Assembly: GCA_016177905.1 (NCBI GenBank)
Contig: JACOUK010000018.1
Span: 1-24,346 of the forward strand
DNA from: Candidatus Spechtiibacteriota bacterium
GTDB lineage: Bacteria > Patescibacteriota > Minisyncoccia > Spechtbacterales > HO2-43-30
Reading direction: 5' to 3'
DNA length: 24,346 nt
Shown: one piece after another, positions 6,615 through 14,385 of the stretch
Layout of the letters: the number at the start of each line of letters is the position of its first letter
How positions within the stretch are numbered: the stretch's first letter is position 1
Program-made: the position numbers and the translations under genes
The notes under the pieces: model-generated
Told to the model about the DNA's origin: nothing
Seen by the model: the letters and a program-made list of their open reading frames with translations, nothing else
Databases searched by the model: none

Positions 6615-7630
6615 AAAAAGTTTCCATACCCGCGATTATTTTACTGATTCTGTCCGGCGTGTTTTTTTTCTATCATGCGGCACGAACGGTGCAGATAGTG
6701 GGAAGTGAAAGAAACGGGAATGTAAATGGAATAGCCGCGATTTTTCCTGGCATTCCCATTCCAGAAACGGACAGAATTGATATCCTTATTCTTGGAATCC
6801 GGGGGTTGGGGGACGACCCTAAAGAAGAAAACAACGGAGAATTGCTTGCCGATTCGATTATTCTTTTAAGCTATGATACCAAGCGAAACAAAGCCTCGAT
6901 TGTTTCCATCCCCCGCGATCTTTATGCGGAAATCCCCGGATACGGAAAGGAAAAAATCAATGCGGCGTACGCAATAGGAGAGGATCGGAATTATGGGTAC
7001 GGCCGTAAAGGCTTAGAACTTTCCGAAGCGCTTCTGTCAGTAATTTCTGGAGTGTACATTGATTATGCGATGCGCATCGATTTCGACGGGTTTAAGAAAA
7101 TTATTGATCAGTTGGGCGGAATCACCATTCATCGGGATTCTCCATTTGAAGAGCCCCGACAATGGATACACGACGGAAAAAACGAGAGCGCGTATTGGCG
7201 GCTCGATCAAGCTGGCTGGACTTTTTATGTCCCAAAGGGCAGTAATCTTTTGACCGCGGAAGATGCGTTGTATTACGCGCGTTCCCGTTATTCAAGCACT
7301 GATTTCGATCGCATGGCGCGGCAGCAGGAGGTGATTGCGGCGCTGAAAACAAAAGCATTGAGCCTTGGAGTGCTTGCCAATCCTGTTAAAATATTTCAGA
7401 TTTTGGATGTTATCAAAGATCACGTCCGCACGGATATGCCGATTTCCAAAATAAAGGAACTCGTTGAACTTGCGAGGAAGGCAAAAATCCAGGACTATCG
7501 GCATGAAGTTCTTACATCAGGCGAGGGAGGATTGCTATACGAAGATTCTGTCGATGGCCGTTTCGTGCTTCTTCCAAAAGACGGCGATTACAGCAAGATT
7601 CAGGAATTTTTTAAATCAATTCTAGAATAA
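6599..7630 (+). CDS. LytR-CpsA-Psr (LCP) family glycopolymer transferase
   Basis: LCP enzymes move a lipid-linked glycopolymer onto peptidoglycan or another surface acceptor outside the membrane. The 343-residue product has an N-terminal membrane segment (residues ~8-27) then the LCP core: RIDILILGIRG, LADSIILLSYD (Asp 85 of the metal/pyrophosphate site), VSIPRDLYAEIPG with the conserved Arg, KINAAYAIG, later DYAMRIDFDGFKKIIDQLGG and ALYYARSRYSSTDFDRMARQQ. The conserved Arg/Asp pattern is complete, so it is probably active. It closes the glycan block: two GT2s, a GT4, a polymerase and then this attachment enzyme make a coherent surface-glycan pathway. The start overlaps the GT2 stop, so translation may be coupled. 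Confidence 0.93.
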   Translation: MVSSIKKVSIPAIILLILSGVFFFYHAARTVQIVGSERNGNVNGIAAIFPGIPIPETDRIDILILGIRGLGDDPKEENNGELLADSIILLSYDTKRNKASIVSIPRDLYAEIPGYGKEKINAAYAIGEDRNYGYGRKGLELSEALLSVISGVYIDYAMRIDFDGFKKIIDQLGGITIHRDSPFEEPRQWIHDGKNESAYWRLDQAGWTFYVPKGSNLLTAEDALYYARSRYSSTDFDRMARQQEVIAALKTKALSLGVLANPVKIFQILDVIKDHVRTDMPISKIKELVELARKAKIQDYRHEVLTSGEGGLLYEDSVDGRFVLLPKDGDYSKIQEFFKSILE

Positions 7631-7633
7631 TCA

Positions 7634-8851
7634 ATGAATACACGCACACCCATTCAAATATTGATATTTTCTGCGGTGTTTTTGGGAATCGTGGTTGGTT
7701 TTGGAGGAGGATATATTTTCGGGAAAGGGAGTTCCAAGGATGCGGCAGGGGTCGTGAATTTTACAGAATTCGAGAAAGTTTTTTCGAAAAAGCCGACTTT
7801 TGAACTGCTTCAGGAAGGCGTGAAGGTCATTCGGAGCAAATATGTCGCAAGTTCGGAAATCACCGAGGAGAATTTGATTTATGGCGCGATGGAGGGAATG
7901 CTGAAGTCCCTCGGCGATCCGTACAGTGTATTTTTTCCGCCGAAAGAAGCAAAAATATTTGAGGAAAATGTGCAAGGAAGTTTTGACGGGATTGGCGCTG
8001 AAATTGGCATGCGGAATGAAGTTTTAACGGTGATTTCTCCTCTTAAAGATAGCCCGGCGGAACATGCTGGCTTGAGGGCGGGGGATAAAATAATAACTAT
8101 TGATGCGAAAGAAACGAAGAGTCTCACTTTGGATCGTGCGGTTGCGATGATACGAGGGCAAAAGGGAAGCAAGGTTACTCTGAAAGTGGGTCGAGAAGGC
8201 GTGAAAAATGAGATTGAAGTTACAATTGTACGGGATACGATCAGAATTCCGAACTTAAAATTTGAAAAAAAGAAAGACGATATCGCCTACATTGCGCTCT
8301 ACCAATTCACGGAAAGCGCTTCAAAAGATTTTGAGGACGCAGTTGGTGAAATTTTGCAGTCTGGCGCGAAACGTATAATCCTTGACCTGCGCAATAATCC
8401 CGGGGGATACCTTGATGTGTCGGTGGACATTGCCGGGTGGTTTTTAAAGCAAAATGAGCTTGTGGTGACGGAGGATCATCGAGGGAAGGGAGCAAATCGC
8501 ACGTACACTACACATGGGACAGGAGTTCTTGAAGGATATCCGCTTGTGATTCTTATAAACAAGGGTTCCGCGTCGGCTTCGGAAATTTTGGCTGGAGCGC
8601 TTCGTGATCAACGCGATATCAAACTTATCGGCGAAAAAAGTTTCGGAAAGGGTTCTGTCCAGGAGCTGACCAGTCTTTTCGACAGATCGAGCATTAAAAT
8701 TACGATCGCAAAATGGCTTACGCCCAAAGGCATTTCGATTGAGGATAATGGTCTTACGCCAGACGTTTCGATAGATATGAGCGAGGACGAGTTTGATAAA
8801 AACGGAGATATACAACTTGCGAAGGCTATTGAAGTTGTCAAAGGATTATGA
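7634..8851 (+). CDS. ctpA: C-terminal processing peptidase, S41 family
   Basis: A membrane-anchored serine protease (405 residues) of the CtpA/CtpB/Prc family that trims or degrades exported proteins. It has one N-terminal membrane helix (residues 8-29), the helical dimerisation region with GDPYSVFFPPKEA, a PDZ domain (~115-200; LKDSPAEHAGLRAGDKIITID), then the S41 core with LDLRNNPGGYLDVSVDIAGWF, GSASASEILAGAL (catalytic Ser ~314) and GEKSFGKGSVQ (catalytic Lys ~339). The Ser-Lys dyad is intact. There is no C-terminal peptidoglycan-binding domain. It starts 4 bases after the LCP stop, so it is likely in the same transcript and may mature surface proteins made with the glycan. Confidence 0.95.
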   Translation: MNTRTPIQILIFSAVFLGIVVGFGGGYIFGKGSSKDAAGVVNFTEFEKVFSKKPTFELLQEGVKVIRSKYVASSEITEENLIYGAMEGMLKSLGDPYSVFFPPKEAKIFEENVQGSFDGIGAEIGMRNEVLTVISPLKDSPAEHAGLRAGDKIITIDAKETKSLTLDRAVAMIRGQKGSKVTLKVGREGVKNEIEVTIVRDTIRIPNLKFEKKKDDIAYIALYQFTESASKDFEDAVGEILQSGAKRIILDLRNNPGGYLDVSVDIAGWFLKQNELVVTEDHRGKGANRTYTTHGTGVLEGYPLVILINKGSASASEILAGALRDQRDIKLIGEKSFGKGSVQELTSLFDRSSIKITIAKWLTPKGISIEDNGLTPDVSIDMSEDEFDKNGDIQLAKAIEVVKGL

Positions 8852-8857
8852 TAAAAT
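8847..8857 (+). promoter_or_regulatory. Promoter for rplI-pyrG
   Basis: TATGATAAAAT gives an extended -10 (TGA then TAAAAT at 8852-8857), overlapping the ctpA stop. Fifteen bases remain to ATG 8873, so the leader would be about 8 bases. No clear -35. Confidence 0.5.
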
Positions 8858-8872
8858 AAAAAGAATATCGCT

Positions 8873-9316
8873 ATGCGAATTATACTTTTGGAAAACGTTG
8901 AAGATCTAGGCAAGAAATGGGAGGTGAAAGAGGTCGCGGATGGATACGCGAGGAATTTTCTTATTCCGAAAGGTTTCGCCAAACCCGCCACAGAAAGTGA
9001 AATAGAAGAAGCGGAGAGACGGCGCGCGGAAGAAGAAGCGCGGGCAAAGAAAGAACTTGAGATTATAGAGGGTATTGTCTCAAAACTTGATGGATATGAG
9101 CTGAAGGTCCAAATGATGGTTGGCGAAGAAGGGCAACTCTATGAGGGCGTGAACGCGCAAAAGATTTCGATTAGACTCAAGGAGGAAGGTTTTGACGTTG
9201 CCCCAAAGCAAATACAGCTAAAAGAAGTGATAAAGGAGCTCGGAGAGTTTCCAGTAACTCTGGAGCTGGATCATGGCTTGGAAGCGGAAATACGGGTAAT
9301 TGTGGAGGCAGCGTAA
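8873..9316 (+). CDS. rplI: 50S ribosomal protein bL9
   Basis: Binds 23S rRNA near the L1 stalk and affects frame maintenance. The 147-residue protein has the normal two-domain form: N-terminal domain (MRIILLENVEDLGKKWEVKEVADGYARNFLIPKGFA), a long charged central helix (residues ~45-70, rich in Glu/Arg/Ala) and a C-terminal domain ending LELDHGLEAEIRVIVEA. Length matches the family (~148). Start 8873 preserves the conserved MxIILLE opening. bL9 is lost in a number of CPR lineages, so its presence may help place the genome. It is one base from pyrG, which is probably co-transcribed. Confidence 0.96.
   Translation: MRIILLENVEDLGKKWEVKEVADGYARNFLIPKGFAKPATESEIEEAERRRAEEEARAKKELEIIEGIVSKLDGYELKVQMMVGEEGQLYEGVNAQKISIRLKEEGFDVAPKQIQLKEVIKELGEFPVTLELDHGLEAEIRVIVEAA
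9304..9308 (+). promoter_or_regulatory. Shine-Dalgarno site choosing the pyrG start
   Basis: GGAGG inside the rplI end lies 9 bases before ATG 9318. It supports 9318 over the in-frame ATG at 9300. Confidence 0.6.
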
Positions 9317-9317
9317 T

Positions 9318-10970
9318 ATGGCAAAATATATTTTCGTTGCGGGAGGCGTCATGAGCGGCATTGGCAAAGGTGTCGCTACCTCATCCATAGGCACGCTACT
9401 TCAGGCGCGCGGCTACAATGTTACCGCGATAAAAATCGACCCATATATAAATGTAGACGCCGGCACCATGAATCCGATAGAACACGGGGAAGTTTTTGTG
9501 ACAGAAGATGGAATGGAATGCGATCAGGATCTTGGAAATTATGAACGGTTTCTTGATAAAAATGTGTACTCGATGAATTACATGACTACCGGACGAGTCT
9601 ATCAGACCGTTATCAATCGGGAACGAAATTTAGGATACGAAGGAAAGTGTGTTGAGGTGGTGCCGGATATTCCCGAGGAGGTGATCCGGAGAATCGCGAG
9701 AGTTACGAGAGAAAGTAAGGCAGATTTTGTGCTCATAGAAATCGGGGGAACTGTCGGAGAATACCAGAATATGCTTTTTTTGGAAGCCGCCCGAATGATG
9801 CGTCTGCGCCGCCCCAAAGACGCGCTCTTTATTCTGGTAAGCTATTTGCCGGTGCCAAAAATGATCGGCGAGATGAAAACAAAGCCGACTCAATACGCGG
9901 TGCGCACGCTAAACTCGACTGGAATTCAGCCGGATATTATTCTTGCGCGGGCCGAGCGGGCGCTGGACGCTCCGCGCAAGAAAAAAATTTCATTATTTTG
10001 CAACATCGCGGAAGAAGACGTGATTTCCGCTCCGGATATTACAAGCATTTATGAGATTCCGATAAATTTTGAGAAGGAAAATCTTGGAAAGCGGATTTTA
10101 AACAAATTCGACATGCGCGACATGGGATGCGACTTGCGGCAATGGGAGAAACTTGTGGAGGTTATACAAAATTCAAGCGAACCAGTGAAAATCGGGATCG
10201 TGGGGAAGTATTTTGAGTCAGGAGAGTTTATCTTATCGGATGTGTACATTTCTGTTATCGAAGCAGTGAAGCACGCGGCGTGGTTTCATAAGCGAAAGCC
10301 CGAAATTTCGTGGCTGAATTCCGAGCATTATGAAAAATACCCCGAATCACTTTCAGAGCTTAAAGCGTACGGCGGAATTATCGTGCCCGGAGGTTTTGGT
10401 TCGCGCGGGGTGGAAGGGAAAATTGCGGCGATTCGATTCTGCCGGGAAAATAATATCCCGTATCTCGGACTTTGTTATGGAATGCAGCTAGCGACAGTCG
10501 AATTCGCAAGGAATGTCTGCGGTTTGGAAAAGGCGAATACAACAGAGATTGATCAAAAAACCGCATATCCCGTGATTGATGTAATGGCAGAGCAGAAAGT
10601 GAATATACAGAAGAAGCATTTTGGCGCTTCCATGCGCTTGGGAGCGTATCCGTGCGAGCTTCAGGCCGGGAGTATAGCGCACGGCGCATATAAAAGTTTC
10701 AGCGTCAAGCAGGAGAAATCTGAAAGAGGAAATTTTTTGATTTCCGAAAGACATCGCCATCGCTATGAATTGAACAATGAATACAGAAAAACCCTTGAGG
10801 ACAAGGGCATGGTGATGTCGGGAATCAATCTCGACCGTAATTTAGTGGAGATTGTGGAGCTTCAGGGTCATAAATTTTTTGTCGGCACCCAGTTTCATCC
10901 GGAATTTAAATCCCGTCCGCTTCGTCCGCATCCGTTGTTTGCGGCTTTCGTGAAAGCGACTATCCTTTAA
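9318..10970 (+). CDS. pyrG: CTP synthase
   Basis: Converts UTP to CTP with ATP and glutamine-derived ammonia. The 550-residue protein has the N-terminal synthetase domain (KYIFVAGGVMSGIGKGVATSSIG, P-loop-like; KIDPYINVDAGTMNPIEHGEVFV; EIGGTVGEYQ) and a C-terminal class I glutamine amidotransferase domain with PYLGLCYGMQ (nucleophile Cys 386) and QFHPEF (His 527, Glu 529). All catalytic residues are present and the length is normal. The Cys loop has Tyr where Leu is usual. ATG 9318 starts MAKYIFVAGG as in homologues. Its 3' end faces the convergent rpmA gene with no obvious terminator between them. Confidence 0.97.
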   Translation: MAKYIFVAGGVMSGIGKGVATSSIGTLLQARGYNVTAIKIDPYINVDAGTMNPIEHGEVFVTEDGMECDQDLGNYERFLDKNVYSMNYMTTGRVYQTVINRERNLGYEGKCVEVVPDIPEEVIRRIARVTRESKADFVLIEIGGTVGEYQNMLFLEAARMMRLRRPKDALFILVSYLPVPKMIGEMKTKPTQYAVRTLNSTGIQPDIILARAERALDAPRKKKISLFCNIAEEDVISAPDITSIYEIPINFEKENLGKRILNKFDMRDMGCDLRQWEKLVEVIQNSSEPVKIGIVGKYFESGEFILSDVYISVIEAVKHAAWFHKRKPEISWLNSEHYEKYPESLSELKAYGGIIVPGGFGSRGVEGKIAAIRFCRENNIPYLGLCYGMQLATVEFARNVCGLEKANTTEIDQKTAYPVIDVMAEQKVNIQKKHFGASMRLGAYPCELQAGSIAHGAYKSFSVKQEKSERGNFLISERHRHRYELNNEYRKTLEDKGMVMSGINLDRNLVEIVELQGHKFFVGTQFHPEFKSRPLRPHPLFAAFVKATIL

Positions 10971-11036
10971 CAGAACAGGGACATTCACGCGGGTGACCTC
11001 TGCCCAACGTGGACATAGTCCGCCAGTTGGAATCAT
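10842..11036 (-). CDS. Possible small cistron downstream of rpmA (64 aa, partly antisense to pyrG)
   Basis: An open frame starts 17 bases after the rpmA stop and has the best Shine-Dalgarno in the window: AAAGGAGG on the minus strand (11045-11052), 8 bases before ATG 11036. The first 22 residues (MIPTGGLCPRWAEVTRVNVP and on) are encoded in the gap between the convergent genes; the rest runs antisense through the pyrG 3' end and is basic (RKQRMRTKRTGFKFRMK). I recognise no family. The antisense part may be open by chance because pyrG constrains it. A shorter alternative in another frame (starting MSTLGRGHPRECPC, 18 residues) is also possible. The Shine-Dalgarno and position behind rpmA are the only real support. 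Confidence 0.3.
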   Translation of the reverse strand: MIPTGGLCPRWAEVTRVNVPVLLKDSRFHESRKQRMRTKRTGFKFRMKLGADKKFMTLKLHNLH

Positions 11037-11053
11037 AGCAGTTACCTCCTTTT

Positions 11054-11329
11054 CTAGGTTTCTATATTCACCACTTTTGCAATCCTCTGCTTGCCATCGA
11101 AGCGAGTTTTTTGTATAGTCTTAAAAGACACCTTGCCTTCTTTAAGAGCATAGAGCGTATCGTCGCCGCCCTTTTTAACATTCAATCCGGGAAGAAATTT
11201 TGTGCCGCGCTGGCGCACTAAAACATTGCCGGGTTTTACAATTTGGCCCGCAAAGAGCTTGATGCCGAGCCGTTTGGATTTGGAATCTCGGCCTAATTTT
11301 GTTGAACCGGCCGCTTTAGTTTTCGCCAT
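11054..11329 (-). CDS. rpmA: 50S ribosomal protein bL27
   Basis: Sits by the peptidyl-transferase centre, where its N-terminus helps place tRNA. The 91-residue product matches the family throughout: AGSTKLGRDSKSKRLGIKLFAGQIV, GNVLVRQRGTKFLPGLNV, GGDDTLYALKEGKVSF. The N-terminus is MAKTKAAGSTK, without the Firmicutes-type cleavable extension. It usually follows rplU, which is not here. The ATG (on + strand CAT 11327-11329) overlaps by two bases the ATG of the divergent gene at 11328, so any promoter would lie inside that gene. No Shine-Dalgarno precedes it. Confidence 0.95.
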   Translation of the reverse strand: MAKTKAAGSTKLGRDSKSKRLGIKLFAGQIVKPGNVLVRQRGTKFLPGLNVKKGGDDTLYALKEGKVSFKTIQKTRFDGKQRIAKVVNIET

Positions 11330-11708
11330 GGGTGATCAAATAAAACAATTTATAAAATCTTATGAATCCGAGCTTGCGTTGGGAGTGGGTGTGATTCTTA
11401 TTTCCCTTATCAGTTTTGCCGCCGGCAGATTAACCGCTCCCAAAACAGAGAAACAAGCAATTTCGATAGAGAAACTCGGAGCATCTAGTTTTGAGAATAT
11501 CATATCCTCCCAAGGATTGCAAGCGTCTTCGACTCAAAAGAAAAAAACGCAAGGACTTTTTGTCGCGAGCAAAAATTCCACTAAGTATTATTTGCCTACA
11601 TGCGCCGGAGTGAAGCGAATTAAAGAGGAAAATAAAATTTGGTTTAACTCCAAAGAAGAAGCAGAGGGTTTAGGTTATACACCCGCGAGTAATTGTCCCG
11701 GGTTATAA
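11328..11708 (+). CDS. Membrane-anchored protein with an Ada-like zinc-binding C-terminal domain
   Basis: The 126-residue product has a short N-terminus, one membrane helix (residues ~16-33, LALGVGVILISLISFAAG) and a linker. The C-terminal domain (~77-126) reads LFVASKNSTKYYLPTCAGVKRI, KIWFNSKEEAEGLGYTPASNC. This resembles the metal-binding fold of the Ada DNA-repair protein N-terminus, found alone in many bacterial membrane proteins and nuclease fusions. Only two Cys (92 and 123) are present, so the Ada methyl-acceptor chemistry is not implied. Function unknown. The start is taken at 11328 because upstream codons are antisense to rpmA and the helix pattern fits. A weak -10 (TTTAGT, 11315-11320) lies 7 bases before it. 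An upstream extension to 11202 is possible but unlikely. Confidence 0.75.
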   Translation: MGDQIKQFIKSYESELALGVGVILISLISFAAGRLTAPKTEKQAISIEKLGASSFENIISSQGLQASSTQKKKTQGLFVASKNSTKYYLPTCAGVKRIKEENKIWFNSKEEAEGLGYTPASNCPGL

Positions 11709-11765
11709 GATTATGGAGTGCGCAGGATGCAATCCTTTCTCGTTCTACATTTTTTTCTTGTCTTA

Positions 11766-11774
11766 TGATATAAT
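11766..11774 (+). promoter_or_regulatory. Extended -10 promoter for leaderless aspS
   Basis: TGATATAAT (TATAAT at 11769-11774) is followed by only 6 T bases before ATG 11781. The 11-base string TATGATATAAT is identical to the one before the GT2 gene at 2043. No good -35 and no Shine-Dalgarno are present. Confidence 0.75.
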
Positions 11775-11780
11775 TTTTTT

Positions 11781-13166
11781 ATGGCAAGATGCGTAATTAA
11801 AGATATTGTAAACAAGGAAAATAGTCAAGTTTCTGTTGCCGGCTGGGTGCATGCGAAAAGAGTTCATGGGAAGATTACGTTTATTGATTTGCGCGATGCG
11901 TCGGGGATTTTGCAAGTGGTTTTTACGCAGCAGAATGCCGAACTTTTTAAGATTGTGGATGCGGTGAGGCCCGAATGGGTGCTCAAAATTTCAGGTACGA
12001 TACAAAAGCGGCCGGAGAAGATGAAGAATCCGGAAATTATCACGGGAGATTTTGAGATGATCGCTTCAACGCTTGAAGTGATAAGCAAAGCGGAAACGCC
12101 GCCGTTTCCCATTGAAGGAAGCGGGTATGATGTATCGGAAGATATACGATGGAAATATCGCTATCTTGATATGCGCCGGCCGCGGGTTCTGGAGATTTTA
12201 AAACAGCGGGCGAAGGTAAAACGGTTTATTCGCGACTATTTAAGCGATCGAGGCTTTTTGGAAGTTGATACTCCAATTCTTACAAAAAGCACGCCCGAAG
12301 GCGCGAGGGATTTTTTGGTGCCGTCAAGGCTTCATCCGGGAAAATTTTACGCGCTTCCCCAGTCTCCCCAGCAGTATAAACAGCTTCTCATGGTGGGAGG
12401 AATTGAAAAGTACTTCCAATTTCCCCGGTGTTTCCGCGATGAAGATTTGCGCGGAGACAGGACTCTCGAATTCGATCAGCTCGATATCGAAATGTCATTT
12501 GTTGATGAGGCCGATGTGCTGAAACTTACGGAAGAGCTTGTGATTGAAGTTTCCGAAAAAGTGATTGGGAAAAAAGTTCAAGAAAAGCCTTTTCCGCGCA
12601 TGACATATCAAGAGGCGATGAAACAATATCAAAGCGACAAACCGGATATTCGAAAAGATAAAAATGACAAGAATACTTTCGCGTATCTTTGGGTGACCGA
12701 TTTTCCAATGTTTGAAAAAAAAGACGATGGAAGCGTGGGGGCCGCGCATCACCCATTTACCGCGATACACGATTCTGATCTTCCCAAGCTGACAGACTCG
12801 GCAAAGCTGTTTGATATCAGGGCAAGGCAATATGATTTGGTTTTGAATGGACACGAAGTGTTTGGAGGGAGTATTCGGACAACAAACCCTGAAATTTTGA
12901 CAAAAGTATTTAACGCCCTTGGCTATTCGAGCGAAGAAATACAGGTCCGCTTTCACCATCTTCTCGAGGCATTTTCTTATGGCGTCCCGCCGCATGGCGG
13001 TATTGCTGCAGGATTTGACCGCTGGCTCATGGCCATGCTTGCTGAACCGAGCATACGGGAGGTGATTCCTTTTCCCACATCTGGCAGCGGATTTACTTCC
13101 GTTATGGAAGCGCCGTCCAATGTGGATAAAAAGCAGCTTTCAGAGTTGCATATAAAAGCCGTATAA
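11781..13166 (+). CDS. aspS: Aspartyl-tRNA synthetase lacking the GAD insertion
   Basis: Class II synthetase charging tRNA-Asp. Domains: N-terminal OB-fold anticodon binding (1-~100; VAGWVHAKRVHGKITFIDLRD), then the catalytic core with motif 1 near ~147-166 (FLEVDTP), flipping-loop TPEGARDF, LPQSPQQYKQ, motif 2 (FRDEDLRGDRTLEFDQLD, ~218-235), DFPMFE and motif 3 (GIAAGFDRW, ~407-415). It has 461 residues, against about 580-600 for usual bacterial AspRS. The missing part is the GAD domain: SDKPDIR (~285-291) is followed after a few charged residues by AYLWVTDFP (~301). The rest follows the bacterial form. Whether it is discriminating or also charges tRNA-Asn cannot be settled here; no gatCAB genes are in the window. 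Confidence 0.95.
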   Translation: MARCVIKDIVNKENSQVSVAGWVHAKRVHGKITFIDLRDASGILQVVFTQQNAELFKIVDAVRPEWVLKISGTIQKRPEKMKNPEIITGDFEMIASTLEVISKAETPPFPIEGSGYDVSEDIRWKYRYLDMRRPRVLEILKQRAKVKRFIRDYLSDRGFLEVDTPILTKSTPEGARDFLVPSRLHPGKFYALPQSPQQYKQLLMVGGIEKYFQFPRCFRDEDLRGDRTLEFDQLDIEMSFVDEADVLKLTEELVIEVSEKVIGKKVQEKPFPRMTYQEAMKQYQSDKPDIRKDKNDKNTFAYLWVTDFPMFEKKDDGSVGAAHHPFTAIHDSDLPKLTDSAKLFDIRARQYDLVLNGHEVFGGSIRTTNPEILTKVFNALGYSSEEIQVRFHHLLEAFSYGVPPHGGIAAGFDRWLMAMLAEPSIREVIPFPTSGSGFTSVMEAPSNVDKKQLSELHIKAV

Positions 13167-13167
13167 T
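13139..13167 (+). promoter_or_regulatory. Promoter for the leaderless carboxypeptidase gene
   Basis: TATAAT at 13162-13167 overlaps the aspS stop and lies 7 bases before ATG 13175. TTCAGA at 13139-13144 is a 4/6 match to the -35 box with a 17-base spacer. Confidence 0.6.
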
Positions 13168-13174
13168 AGAAAAG

Positions 13175-14305
13175 ATGAGATATATCATTTTATTTCTCAT
13201 AGCAATTCTTCTGCCTGTTTTCGCGTTTTTAAATTTTAATCAATACCAAACCGGAAATGGGCCGGACCTAAAAAATCAGGCCGCTTCAGTGTCTTTGATT
13301 GCGAGTGGGGAAAATGGAAGCGGAGAAGCCTCAAGCACGGCAAGTATCGAACTAAGGAAGGCGAGTGCGAATACCCGCAATATTATTTTTGTGGGAGAAG
13401 AGAATACTGCGGCACGCTACGAAGAGAAGATTCCGGCGCCTTCATATTCAGAACCTGTGCATTTTCCTGTGTTGTCCGCGATACGGGAACCATATCTTGA
13501 GCGTTTCAAGAATCCAAGTTTTCTTCCCATACGAAAGTGGGATGTGCAGATTGAGGATGTTCATAGCGCGAGCGCCCTTGTGATTGAGCCGGCAACGCAA
13601 AAAGTTTTATACCACAAAAATCTGTTCGACGTAAGGCCAATCGCAAGTTTGACGAAGCTTATGACCGCGCTTATTGTAAGCGAAGAAATGGATCTTACAA
13701 GCGAGGTAACGGTTTCAAAAGACGCTGTGGATACCGAAGGAGAGGCAGGGAATCTTGTAGTTGATGAAAAAATAACCGTGGAAAATTTACTTTACCTTCT
13801 GCTTGTTGTTTCCAGCAACGACGCCGCTGTCGCGCTTGAAGAATATTACAATTCATATCGTACCGAGCAGGACAAAACCTTTGTTGCCGCGATGAATCGC
13901 AGGGCAGAGGCGCTGGGACTTTCCGATACGTTTTTTGTTGAACCAAGCGGGCTTAATATCAATAATCGTTCGACGGCGTATGACTTGGCGCGGCTCGCAG
14001 ACTACGTTTTTCAAAAGCCGATTTTGCGCCAAGTGATGTCAACTCAAACGATTGATGTCCGATCAGTGGACGGGGTTATCAATCATCATCTGGTAAATTC
14101 CAATAAATTGCTCGGAGTGCTTGAGGGGGTGCTCGCCGGAAAGACTGGTTTCACCGATGAAGCGGGAGAGTCCATTGTTCTCTTTGTGAAAAAAGGCGAC
14201 AAACTCGATGATTATCTGATTTATGTTATTCTCGGTTCTGATGACCGCGTAAAAGTCGCCCGCGCTCTTATAGACTGGGTACGAAGAGCGTATGTGTGGG
14301 AGTAA
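13175..14305 (+). CDS. D-alanyl-D-alanine carboxypeptidase, S11 family
   Basis: A penicillin-binding-protein-type serine enzyme that removes the terminal D-Ala from peptidoglycan stem peptides outside the membrane. The N-terminus has a hydrophobic segment (residues 3-19) acting as signal/anchor, then a ~110-residue low-conservation spacer, then the catalytic domain (~130-376). The three active-site motifs are intact: SLTK (158-161, catalytic Ser and Lys), SSN (213-215) and KTG (323-325). NDAAVALEEY and FVEPSGLNINNRSTAYDLARLADYV fit the family. There is no C-terminal DacA-like beta domain or amphipathic helix. It has its own promoter and a strong terminator. The last 33 bases or so of the coding region are duplicated about 980 bases downstream. 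Confidence 0.94.
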   Translation: MRYIILFLIAILLPVFAFLNFNQYQTGNGPDLKNQAASVSLIASGENGSGEASSTASIELRKASANTRNIIFVGEENTAARYEEKIPAPSYSEPVHFPVLSAIREPYLERFKNPSFLPIRKWDVQIEDVHSASALVIEPATQKVLYHKNLFDVRPIASLTKLMTALIVSEEMDLTSEVTVSKDAVDTEGEAGNLVVDEKITVENLLYLLLVVSSNDAAVALEEYYNSYRTEQDKTFVAAMNRRAEALGLSDTFFVEPSGLNINNRSTAYDLARLADYVFQKPILRQVMSTQTIDVRSVDGVINHHLVNSNKLLGVLEGVLAGKTGFTDEAGESIVLFVKKGDKLDDYLIYVILGSDDRVKVARALIDWVRRAYVWE

Positions 14306-14322
14306 GATCTCCGGATGTACCG

Positions 14323-14370
14323 AAAAACTAAAAGGCGAGTTTTCTCGCCTTTTAGCTTTTTCGTTTTTTT
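14323..14370. terminator. Bidirectional terminator between the carboxypeptidase and SIMPL genes
   Basis: A perfect 12-bp stem (CTAAAAGGCGAG at 14328-14339, complement at 14344-14355) with a TTTT loop is followed by CTTTTTCGTTTTTTT. On the minus strand GTTTTTCGG follows, so it can end both convergent transcripts. Confidence 0.9.
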
Positions 14371-14385
14371 GCGATACGTATATAC

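Noticed and set aside
11715..11760. AGGAT-gca-ATCCT hairpin as terminator of the Ada-like gene
   Set aside because: Only a 5-bp stem, with the T-run separated by 11 bases or more; too weak to call.
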